A stretch of DNA of 36,316 nt from Scatosoma sp045658805. Lineage in GTDB: Bacteria > Bacillota > Clostridia > Christensenellales > Borkfalkiaceae. A model generated the notes under the pieces. It had not been told where the DNA came from, searched no databases, and saw only the letters and a list, made by a program, of their open reading frames with translations. Shown here piece by piece: positions 26,693 to 34,358 of the stretch. Positions within the stretch are counted from its first letter, which is position 1. Each line of letters opens with the position of its first letter. The stretch is taken from the NCBI GenBank assembly GCA_045658805.1, contig JAZOVQ010000009.1, forward strand, positions 1 through 36,316. Direction: 5' to 3'. A program made the translations under genes and the position numbers.

Positions 26693-27577
26693 ATGATAAG
26701 ACGTGAATTGCAAAAAATAGGCAATAAATCTTACGTGGTAGACCATTATGACGAGAGTACGATAGTCGACAATCCCTATGCGGCTATGTGGTTTGTCCCG
26801 CCAAGAGTGCCGCACCAATCCACCTTTTTTAAGATAACTTATATGGAAGAAGGGGAGGTGGAGATGGATTTCTTTTCGCGTAGCGGCGACGGCAAAATAA
26901 AAAAAGTTATGGTAACAGCAAAAGACGCGTTTATCATAACGCCGAAAGATATCCATAATTATAAAGTTAATTCCAAGGTAAAATATTGTCAAAAAGACCT
27001 GTACATTCCAGAAGAATTGATGCGAAAATGCTGCGATTTGGTTGACGAAGAGTTGTATGAAAATATTACGGGTAACGAATATCCCGTCCTTTTCAGGCTG
27101 TCGACGTCCACGCTGTCTTCTATATCCGATATGATGACGCCTATTATGTTTGAGCCCATATCCAAAACAAACTCGGCAATTCATAAAAGCTTAATCGTAT
27201 ATATATTAGGTCAATACGTAGCAACCAAAGAGTATTTCAATAACTATCCCAAATGGATAAAGAAGCTGTTGAGAAATTTGGATAAAGAGTCCTTTTTAAC
27301 TTTGCCGATTGAAGAAATGGTAAAGGAAACGGGCTTTTCACACACCTACGTAAGCTCGCAATTTAAGCGTTACAAGGGAATGTCTTTGAAAAAATACGTG
27401 AACAAATCCAAATTGTCTATCGCGGCGGCAATGTTGGCGTCGTCCGATTATACGATAGAGGATATCGTGGAAAGATTGGATTTTAATACGCCGAGTAATT
27501 TTATAAATTTATTCAAGGCAGAGTTCGGGATTACGCCGGGAAAGTATAGAAAAGCCCACCAAAGTCAGGGAATATAA
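26693..27577 (+). CDS. AraC-family transcriptional regulator 2
   Basis: This 294-residue protein follows a GGAGG site. It has a cupin-like N-terminal region (about 25-115) and a C-terminal AraC helix-turn-helix pair (about 195-288). The latter includes HTYVSSQFKRYKGMSLKKYV and ends in EFGITPGKYRK. It aligns throughout with the regulator at 6605, sharing TFFKI near the start and CCDLVDEELY in the middle, so the two are paralogues that may recognise related sites. It is the last gene of the cluster starting at 22665 and is followed by a terminator. Its position just before the third module suggests that module, its own cluster, or both as targets. Confidence 0.9.
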   Translation: MIRRELQKIGNKSYVVDHYDESTIVDNPYAAMWFVPPRVPHQSTFFKITYMEEGEVEMDFFSRSGDGKIKKVMVTAKDAFIITPKDIHNYKVNSKVKYCQKDLYIPEELMRKCCDLVDEELYENITGNEYPVLFRLSTSTLSSISDMMTPIMFEPISKTNSAIHKSLIVYILGQYVATKEYFNNYPKWIKKLLRNLDKESFLTLPIEEMVKETGFSHTYVSSQFKRYKGMSLKKYVNKSKLSIAAAMLASSDYTIEDIVERLDFNTPSNFINLFKAEFGITPGKYRKAHQSQGI

Positions 27578-27608
27578 GGAAAAACGCAAAATTAAATAAA
27601 AATTTCGA

Positions 27609-27642
27609 AGCGTTAAATTGTTAGGAAATTTAACGCTTTTTT
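27609..27642 (+). terminator. Rho-independent terminator after AraC regulator 2
   Basis: AGCGTTAAATT (27609-27619) pairs perfectly with AATTTAACGCT (27627-27637), followed by TTTTT (27638-27642). Confidence 0.92.
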
Positions 27643-27697
27643 AATAATCAGCAAAAAGTTTTGTGTAAAAAACTGCAATTTTTACTTATTTTTGATA

Positions 27698-27726
27698 TTG
27701 ACATTTAAAATATTTTATTTTACAAT
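27698..27726 (+). promoter_or_regulatory. Module-3 promoter
   Basis: TTGACA (27698-27703), 17 nt, TACAAT (27721-27726), close to the sigma-A consensus. It drives a small ORF and a giant secreted protein like the other modules. It lacks the inverted repeat over the -35 found in the three others, so its control may differ. Confidence 0.88.
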
Positions 27727-27770
27727 GTGACCACCAAAATATTTCGATGGTTTTCATGTAGGAGAAAAGT

Positions 27771-27899
27771 ATGAAAAAACGATATGAGGAACTTGAACTG
27801 GAAATCACTTGGTTGAATGCGAGGAGTGTGTTAACGGAATCGCAGGAAGCAACGTTTTCAGGGGACGGATGGGTGAAAGACCCGTTTGAAGAGAAATAA
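27771..27899 (+). CDS. Small ORF, divergent copy 3 of 4 (42 residues, unknown function)
   Basis: It has an AGGAGA ribosome site 7-12 nt upstream and lies 19 nt before the large gene. It starts MKKRYEELELEI, close to the MLKRYEELEIKI of copy 4. The rest has diverged: the VVTASGDNY core becomes VLTESQEATFSGDGW, followed by VKDPFEEK at the end. The order of a basic-Tyr-acidic start, an S-G-D stretch, Trp and Asp-Pro is kept. The shared position and layout support homology despite weak identity. Confidence 0.65.
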   Translation: MKKRYEELELEITWLNARSVLTESQEATFSGDGWVKDPFEEK

Positions 27900-27918
27900 G
27901 CGAATCGGAGGTAATCAA

Positions 27919-30900
27919 ATGTTGAAAACAAGAAAAATTATGCTTACCGTATTGATGGCTATAGCGATGGTGTGCATTGCAATTTTAGGGGTAATGCAAA
28001 TCAATTTAGCACCTGCAAGCGCATTGGCAGAAGCTCCAACGACGGCTTGTATGGGTATAGCCAATGATATGAACAACAATATTCTTGAACAAAGTCCTGC
28101 AAGATATAGAACGTTGTTGAAATACGACGTTGCCTTGGGGGACGCTGCCAATTCGACCAACGTGGTTTCTACGACGGGTGAGGGGATTAAGCTCAACGGC
28201 GTGAAGCTTAGCGAAATCGCAAACACGTCCATCGATTATGCGCATGGCAAAGGTTATATTCAAATCAAAATCCCGCAAAGCTACCAAGATGCGCTTGCGG
28301 GTGATATCGTTTTGGAAGTTGTTGAAGGAACTACGTTTGAAAACCATGTTCTTGGCGGAGCAACGTTCGCATTAAAGGACGGCAAATGGCAAATGATATC
28401 GCAGGTTGAATTTTCGCAAATTCGCTGGAATGACACTGGCTATAACCAATTTGCGAATATGCACGGCGTTTTGCTGGAATTTAACGGAAATTTGTCTAGC
28501 AATACAACTGAAATTAACGGTGGTATTGCGTCCACCAATTTAGCGTCGACGGTTGGCGAAGGCATTTATTTAGGTGGGGCAAAATTGTCCACGTTGCCTG
28601 GCGCAATTGTTAGCTACTATATGCAAAATTTCATGTACGTCTATGCTGACGGCATGTCTACGTATAGAACGCTTACCATTAAAAGCGGTACGTTAATGCG
28701 CGATTCCGCGCTTCCCGAAGTAAATCTTTATTTCCACAGCGCAAATAGCCAATGGAGTACGCAACCGCAAACGACCTTTACGCCCGTAACCTTTACGGAT
28801 ATTCAATGGAATAACATTGGTTACAGCCCGTTTGAAGGGAAGAACGGCGTGCTTTTGGGCTTCTCCGGCAATCTTTCCAATTTGGCGAGAGAATGCAACG
28901 CTGGTTCTGTTATGATTAACCTTGCCCAAACGGCAATCGGTGAAAAAATCAAGCTCGGCGGTACGCCCTTAAAGAATATTGCGGGAGCGGAAATCAATTA
29001 TCATTCCCAAGGCTTCTTGTGGATTTATGCGCCGAATATGACCAATCTTGGAGTTCTCACGGTAGAAACGACCAATTTCCTTGACGTAACGTTGCCCGAC
29101 GTGGCGCTCTCTTTCAACGGCGCTATTTGGGAAACGTACGTTGCGCCTCCCGCGCCTACGGCAGTTTGCCAAGGCATTGCGAACGACGTAAACAACAATA
29201 TCCTTGAGCCTGTTGGCTATGGCAACGTCGAGCCGATGTATAGAACGTTGTTGAAATACGACGTTACCTTGGGGAATGCTGCAAATACCGTCAACGTTGT
29301 TTCGACGACGGGTGCCGGCATTAAGCTTAACGGTGTAAGACTTAGCGAAATTCCTAACGTTTCTATCGATTATGCGCATGGCAGTAAATATATTCAAATT
29401 AGAATACCTCAAAGCTATCAAGATGCGCTTACGGGTAGCGTTATTTTGGAAGTTGTAGAAGGTACGGAGTTTGAAAATCAAATTCTTGACAATTCGAAAT
29501 TTATTTTAAGAAACGGTAAATGGGTGGGATATGTTCCTGCGTCGTCCGTACAATTTACTGGTATTCAATGGAACGACATAGGCTACAATTCCTTTGAAGG
29601 TAAGAGAGGCGTGTTGCTTTCCTTCAGCGGACACTTGTCTAAAGTACAAAGCGAAATCGACGGTGGTATTCAGTCTGTTAATATGGCGTCTACTATCGGG
29701 GAAAACATTTACGTAGGCGGGGTAAAATTGTCCACGTTGCCTGGCGCGATTGTCGCTTACCATTCTCAAAACTTCTTGTTCATATATGCGGACAATATGT
29801 GGATGAGCAGAACGATTACGGTACAAGCGGATACGGTTGTACTTGACGCGGTTCTCCCTGAAGTAAATTTGTATTATGGAGCAAACCAATGGTCGACGAA
29901 TCCCAATAACGTTACGCCCGTAACGTTGAAGGAAATCCGTTGGAATAACATTGGCTACGGCATATTTGAAGGTAAGAACGGCGTATTGCTTGCATTCTCG
30001 TCGAATCTTTCGGCATTGAGCTCGGAAATAAACGGTGATAGCATGGCAGTCAACCTTGTCAAGACTTCCATCGGTGAAAAGATTAAGCTTGGCGGGACGG
30101 CGTTAAAAGAGATTGAAGGTGCGGAAATCAATTATCATTCCCAAGAAAATTTGTGGATTTATGCGCCGAACATGACCACGCTGGGTAAGCTTACCGTTGA
30201 AACGACCAATTTCCTTGATGCAACGTTGCCTAACGTAGCATTGTCGTTTAACGGATCGGCATGGACGGCTTCGACCGAACCAGACGCTCCTGGACCTGGC
30301 GGCGCAACGGTAGTTTGCCAAGGTATTGCAAACGACGTCAATAATAATATTCTTGAAACCGTAGAGCAAGGCAATCCTGTACCTAGATACAGAACGTTGC
30401 TTAAATACGACGTTGCGTTGGGTGGCGAGAGCAACCACGTAAACGTTGTTGCCGTTACGGGACAAGGGATTTTGCTCAACGGTGTAAAGCTTAGCGAAAT
30501 TCCCAACGCTTCCATTGACTACGGACACGGCAGTAAGTATATCCAAATTAAAATTCCTCAAAGCTATCAAGATGCGCTTACGGGCGATATCATTTTGGAA
30601 GTTTTGGAAGGCACCGTATTTGAAAATCAAATCCTTGATTATTCCAAATTCGTTTTGAGAAACGGACAATGGACAACTTATAAAGAACCTGAACCCATGG
30701 CGTTTGACGCAATTATGTGGAATAACTATGGCGCAGACGTTTTTGCAGGTAAAAACGGTTTGTTGTTGTCCTATTCGGAATATCTTTCCAACGTGCCCAA
30801 TGAAGTGAACGGGCAAACCAAAACGGTCAACTACGTAGATACGGAAATCGGTGAAAAGATTAAGCTTGGCGGTATTCCGCTTAAAGAGATTGCCGATGCG

Positions 30901-33864
30901 GAAATTATGTATTTCGGCGGATCGCTTTTGTGGATTTATGCTCCCAATATGCCTTCTTATCAAGAGTTGACGATTGAAACTACGGAATTCCTTGTTTCGA
31001 TTTTGCCTGAATCGCATTTTGCGTTCTTCGGTACGCAATGGGCGGAATGCTACAAAATTATGCATACCATAAATGGCGTGGAACAAGTGGAATATACCAA
31101 AAAGAACAGCAAAACCGTTCTCGGCGCTGAATATTACGCTTCGTTGTTTGCGGAAGAAGATTTGGCGGTTAAGCTTATTTCTTTCCAAATAGGGGATACG
31201 GTTTATGGACCTGAAGACGCTTTCACTGTAAACGGCGATATCGCAGTTACGGCGACGGTTGTAGGGTATCAAACGACGGATGGCGCGGCTGTAAGATTGT
31301 TGACGCCTACGGGTATTAGATACGAAACCAAAATTGATAAGGCGACCTATGATTACCTTGTAGAGCTTTACGGCGCGGAAAATATTGAACTCGGAACGTA
31401 TATCGTACCTAGAAACTATTTAGGGCTTATGACGTTTGGCGAATATTTTGCAGACCAATCCAAGGTGGACGGGGCGGATTACGTAAAAGTCGTAAATGAA
31501 GGCTTCTACAATGCAAACACGGCGGAAACGGATGGTTTCTATACCTATTACGGCTCGTTGGTAGAACTTTTGCCTCATAACTACTGTACGGATTTCTTCG
31601 GTATAGGGTATATTAAGGTTAGCGACGGCGCAAATGAATATATCGTATACGGCGGCAACGAGCTTGAAACGTATACGAGATCGATCTATCAAGTATCTCA
31701 ACTTGCATATAAAGATTATCAAACTGGCACTAGCGCCGAAAAGGCGTTGAAGGGCTATATCGACGGAGTGCTTTCGATTGTAAGCGGCGAAAACGGATTG
31801 GAGCTTGAAAACGTTGCGGCGGTTGCAAAAGATTACACCTCTCCTTATTCGATCTCTTACGATAGCGTAAGCGGCGAATATACGATTAGCGGTGCAACCG
31901 AAATTAAATCGGTGCTTGTGAATGGCGAAAAAATGTCTAAGGGTGCAAATATTATCAACGTAAACGACGTGGCGTATAAAATGGTAGAGTATCAAGTAGA
32001 CGCAACGGCTAACTTCTCAACGGCAAGCTTTAAGCTTACGCCGGACGTAGAAGCTTCCGCCTTCGTTGACTTCACGGTGGAAATTCCGTCGGATAGAGAA
32101 GTGAGAATCTTGCAATTGACGGATACGCAGATTATCGACTCGTCGCAAATGAGAACTCCCAATCGTTTGGCGGATGTGCAAGTGGAATGGTGGGCACGTG
32201 GTAACATTGACAAGAATTGCTTTAACTATATCACGGAGCTTGTTGAAAATGAACGTCCCGACTTGATCCTTTTGACGGGCGATATCGTGTACGGCGAATT
32301 TGACGACAGCGGTATCATTTGGAAGAGAATTATCGAGTTTATGGATTCGCTTAATATTCCTTGGGCACCTGTTTTCGGTAACCATGATAACGAAACCACG
32401 ATGGGTGTTGCTTGGCAATGCGAACAATTGGAGAAGGCGAAAAATTGCTTGTTTAAGCGCGGCAGCGTTACGGGTAACGGTAACTATTCCATCGGGCTTG
32501 TCGACGAAAACGGTAAAATTAGACGTATTATTTACATGCTCGACAGCCATGGTTATTTGCGCGGTCCCGGCTTGGCGGAAGACCAAATAAATTGGTTTAA
32601 GGGCGTAGCGGCGGCGGTTGACGCGGCGTATGGGGAAAAAGTTCCTGCATTTGCTGGTTATCATATCGCTTCGGCGGATTTCCAAAATGCATTCATAAAC
32701 AAATACGGTTATAGCGCAACCTCGTCCTTTAACCTTGACGAAACGGGTAGAGACGGCGACTTTGGGCAGAAGAATGAAGATCTGTCTTATTTCGCTACCG
32801 AGCTTGCAGCCGACCTCAAAGCGGCGAACGTAGAAGGGGTATTCATTGGACACGACCACGTGAACAATTACTCTATTCTTTATGACGGAATCCGTTATAC
32901 TTACGGGCTTAAGACGGGTACGTACGATTATCACTATGGTACGTGTGTTGGCGGAACGTTGATAAGAATGACGGTAGACGGACAATTTGAGGTTTCGCAT
33001 AAGTACCTCGACGTTACGGAAATGGAAAATAGAGAATCCGCTTCTATGGTTGTAACCTTTATGTCGGATTTGCACTTTGACTCTACGGATTATGGTGATT
33101 TCCATTGTACGTCTGCGGAAGCAAAGTTTAACCATATTGTAAACGAAACGCAAGGCAGCAAATTCTACGTGAACTTGGGCGATACGGTAAACTCTTTGCC
33201 TAACGGTCAATTAAACAATTTTTACGATGCAATCACTGCAATGAAGCAAAACAATCTTAACGTGTACAATTCCGAAGGAAAGGGATATACGGAAGGCAAT
33301 AGAATGATTTATAACCTCGCAGGTAATCATGAAGCTGCTTACGTAGAAAAGAGTGCGCTTAAAGATTATATTCCTTACGTGGAAGGCGTGGGAAGCGCAG
33401 CGGTATTCAAGCAGGGTGATTTGATGTTTGTGGCGGTGGATGCAAACTTCACGAGAGATGGCTCGGATGCGCCCGACGATATCTTGCCTTGCCGCGAATT
33501 TACAATACCTGACGCACAAATTGATTGGTTGACGGCGGAAGTCGCGAAACAAATGGATAGCAACGTAAAAGGTATTGTATGGGTTAGCCATATCGCGTTG
33601 CAGGATATTGATGCGGAATCGCAAGGGAAGCTCCTTGGCGAATTGAAGACGTATGGTTTGCCGATGTCGGTATTTGAAGGGCATACCCATATTGAATCGT
33701 ATAAGGAATTGATTGACGAAACGACGGGTGAAGTATATTGTAAGGTATACACGTTGCCTGCAGTTACCCTTTTCGATAATTATCCTTATTACAACGTAAC
33801 GTTTATCAATGGTGAAGTATGGCACGTTGATAAGCATACGACGAAGGTAATTAGCGAAAATTAA
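27919..33864 (+). CDS. 1981-residue modular secreted protein with two intact metallophosphoesterase domains
   Basis: I place the start at 27919 because CGGAGG (27906-27911) fits it and MLKTRKIMLTVLMA starts a signal peptide; an upstream in-frame ATG at 27886 overlaps the small ORF. After the signal peptide come eight modules of two kinds in the order C-B-B-C-B-B-C-B (about 41-1045). A domain with RLLTPTGIRYE follows (about 1045-1390), shared with the 283 gene. The first phosphoesterase (1392-1700) has GD (Asp1455), GNHD (Asn1488, His1489) and GHDH (His1645, His1647). The second (about 1708-1981) has SDLH (Asp1717, His1719), GNHE (Asn1803, His1804) and GHTH (His1922, His1924). Both look able to bind two metals. 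Substrates could be phosphate esters, nucleotides or phosphoglycans. No C-terminal anchor is seen. Confidence 0.88.
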   Translation: MLKTRKIMLTVLMAIAMVCIAILGVMQINLAPASALAEAPTTACMGIANDMNNNILEQSPARYRTLLKYDVALGDAANSTNVVSTTGEGIKLNGVKLSEIANTSIDYAHGKGYIQIKIPQSYQDALAGDIVLEVVEGTTFENHVLGGATFALKDGKWQMISQVEFSQIRWNDTGYNQFANMHGVLLEFNGNLSSNTTEINGGIASTNLASTVGEGIYLGGAKLSTLPGAIVSYYMQNFMYVYADGMSTYRTLTIKSGTLMRDSALPEVNLYFHSANSQWSTQPQTTFTPVTFTDIQWNNIGYSPFEGKNGVLLGFSGNLSNLARECNAGSVMINLAQTAIGEKIKLGGTPLKNIAGAEINYHSQGFLWIYAPNMTNLGVLTVETTNFLDVTLPDVALSFNGAIWETYVAPPAPTAVCQGIANDVNNNILEPVGYGNVEPMYRTLLKYDVTLGNAANTVNVVSTTGAGIKLNGVRLSEIPNVSIDYAHGSKYIQIRIPQSYQDALTGSVILEVVEGTEFENQILDNSKFILRNGKWVGYVPASSVQFTGIQWNDIGYNSFEGKRGVLLSFSGHLSKVQSEIDGGIQSVNMASTIGENIYVGGVKLSTLPGAIVAYHSQNFLFIYADNMWMSRTITVQADTVVLDAVLPEVNLYYGANQWSTNPNNVTPVTLKEIRWNNIGYGIFEGKNGVLLAFSSNLSALSSEINGDSMAVNLVKTSIGEKIKLGGTALKEIEGAEINYHSQENLWIYAPNMTTLGKLTVETTNFLDATLPNVALSFNGSAWTASTEPDAPGPGGATVVCQGIANDVNNNILETVEQGNPVPRYRTLLKYDVALGGESNHVNVVAVTGQGILLNGVKLSEIPNASIDYGHGSKYIQIKIPQSYQDALTGDIILEVLEGTVFENQILDYSKFVLRNGQWTTYKEPEPMAFDAIMWNNYGADVFAGKNGLLLSYSEYLSNVPNEVNGQTKTVNYVDTEIGEKIKLGGIPLKEIADAEIMYFGGSLLWIYAPNMPSYQELTIETTEFLVSILPESHFAFFGTQWAECYKIMHTINGVEQVEYTKKNSKTVLGAEYYASLFAEEDLAVKLISFQIGDTVYGPEDAFTVNGDIAVTATVVGYQTTDGAAVRLLTPTGIRYETKIDKATYDYLVELYGAENIELGTYIVPRNYLGLMTFGEYFADQSKVDGADYVKVVNEGFYNANTAETDGFYTYYGSLVELLPHNYCTDFFGIGYIKVSDGANEYIVYGGNELETYTRSIYQVSQLAYKDYQTGTSAEKALKGYIDGVLSIVSGENGLELENVAAVAKDYTSPYSISYDSVSGEYTISGATEIKSVLVNGEKMSKGANIINVNDVAYKMVEYQVDATANFSTASFKLTPDVEASAFVDFTVEIPSDREVRILQLTDTQIIDSSQMRTPNRLADVQVEWWARGNIDKNCFNYITELVENERPDLILLTGDIVYGEFDDSGIIWKRIIEFMDSLNIPWAPVFGNHDNETTMGVAWQCEQLEKAKNCLFKRGSVTGNGNYSIGLVDENGKIRRIIYMLDSHGYLRGPGLAEDQINWFKGVAAAVDAAYGEKVPAFAGYHIASADFQNAFINKYGYSATSSFNLDETGRDGDFGQKNEDLSYFATELAADLKAANVEGVFIGHDHVNNYSILYDGIRYTYGLKTGTYDYHYGTCVGGTLIRMTVDGQFEVSHKYLDVTEMENRESASMVVTFMSDLHFDSTDYGDFHCTSAEAKFNHIVNETQGSKFYVNLGDTVNSLPNGQLNNFYDAITAMKQNNLNVYNSEGKGYTEGNRMIYNLAGNHEAAYVEKSALKDYIPYVEGVGSAAVFKQGDLMFVAVDANFTRDGSDAPDDILPCREFTIPDAQIDWLTAEVAKQMDSNVKGIVWVSHIALQDIDAESQGKLLGELKTYGLPMSVFEGHTHIESYKELIDETTGEVYCKVYTLPAVTLFDNYPYYNVTFINGEVWHVDKHTTKVISEN
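28039..31050 (+). repeat. Higher-order coding repeat C-B-B, C-B-B, C-B
   Basis: Type C units start near 28039, 29161 and 30310 (spacing about 1122 and 1149 bp). Each contains the pattern RTLLKYDV, IKLNGV(K/R)LSEI (ILLNGVKLSEI in the third), IDY(A/G)HG and IPQSYQDAL. Type B units start near 28404, 28788, 29548, 29920 and 30697. They contain WNxxGY, FEGKNGVLL-like, LGG and (Y/W)IYAxNM patterns. The whole block was amplified as a three-module unit. Confidence 0.85.
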
Positions 33865-33928
33865 AGCGCGGTTTTACGGCCATTTAAAAACGTAAACAAG
33901 GGCAGCTTGATTAAAAAAACATAAGAAA

Positions 33929-33962
33929 AAACGGGAAGAATATAACGTTTCTTCCCGTTTTT
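33929..33962 (+). terminator. Rho-independent terminator after module 3
   Basis: AAACGGGAAGAA (33929-33940) pairs with TTCTTCCCGTTT (33949-33960) and runs into a T-tail. It is about 65 nt past the stop. Confidence 0.9.
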
Positions 33963-34092
33963 GATTTCACTGCAAAAAAATCTTGTAAAAAAATGGAAAC
34001 AAGAAAAACAATGTTCAATATTTTTTCATAGCCGCTTTTATGAAAAAGCCTTGAAAACCAAAGCAGTGCGCAGTTTAAGGCGTTGCTCGGTT

Positions 34093-34163
34093 GGTCAAAT
34101 TATTTACATTTTTATTCAAAAATTTTTATTGTATTCGCTTATTTTATTTGGTACAATTATACT
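34093..34163 (+). promoter_or_regulatory. Module-4 promoter (third copy of the shared leader)
   Basis: TTGTAT (34129-34134), 17 nt, TACAAT (34152-34157); TATACT at 34158-34163 is an alternative -10. From 34093 the sequence follows positions 19-83 closely. The inverted repeat is imperfect here: TTCAA (34115-34119) faces TTGTA (34129-34133). The 5' leader also keeps the AAATATAG and AAAGGAG elements. The rest of the 363-bp gap before the small ORF holds only the terminator above. Confidence 0.68.
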
Positions 34164-34227
34164 GTAGTATTATCTTTAGATAAAATGGGGATAAAATATA
34201 GCTAAATTTTTCAAAAGGAGAAAAACT

Positions 34228-34344
34228 ATGCTGAAGAGATATGAGGAGCTTGAGATCAAAATAATTTGTCTCAGCAACACAGACGTTGTCACGGCGAGCG
34301 GTGACAATTACGAGAACGACCCTTGGGTCGGCTTTGAATATTAA
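34228..34344 (+). CDS. Conserved 38-residue small ORF, copy 4 of 4 (unknown function)
   Basis: It follows AAAAGGAG and ends 14 nt before the next ATG, exactly as copy 1 does. It starts MLKRYEELEIK and has the core DVVTASGDNYENDPW, with VGFEY at the end. Compared with copy 2, most differences in the second half are synonymous or conservative. Confidence 0.75.
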   Translation: MLKRYEELEIKIICLSNTDVVTASGDNYENDPWVGFEY

Positions 34345-34358
34345 GAGGAGGCACGAAA

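Noticed and set aside
27886..27918. Upstream in-frame ATG for the 1981-residue protein
   Set aside because: It overlaps the small ORF and would put a basic stretch before the signal peptide; the ATG at 27919 has the better ribosome site.
33961..34167. 68-codon open frame on the + strand
   Set aside because: It starts inside the terminator tail, runs through the promoter -35 and -10 of module 4, and has no ribosome site.
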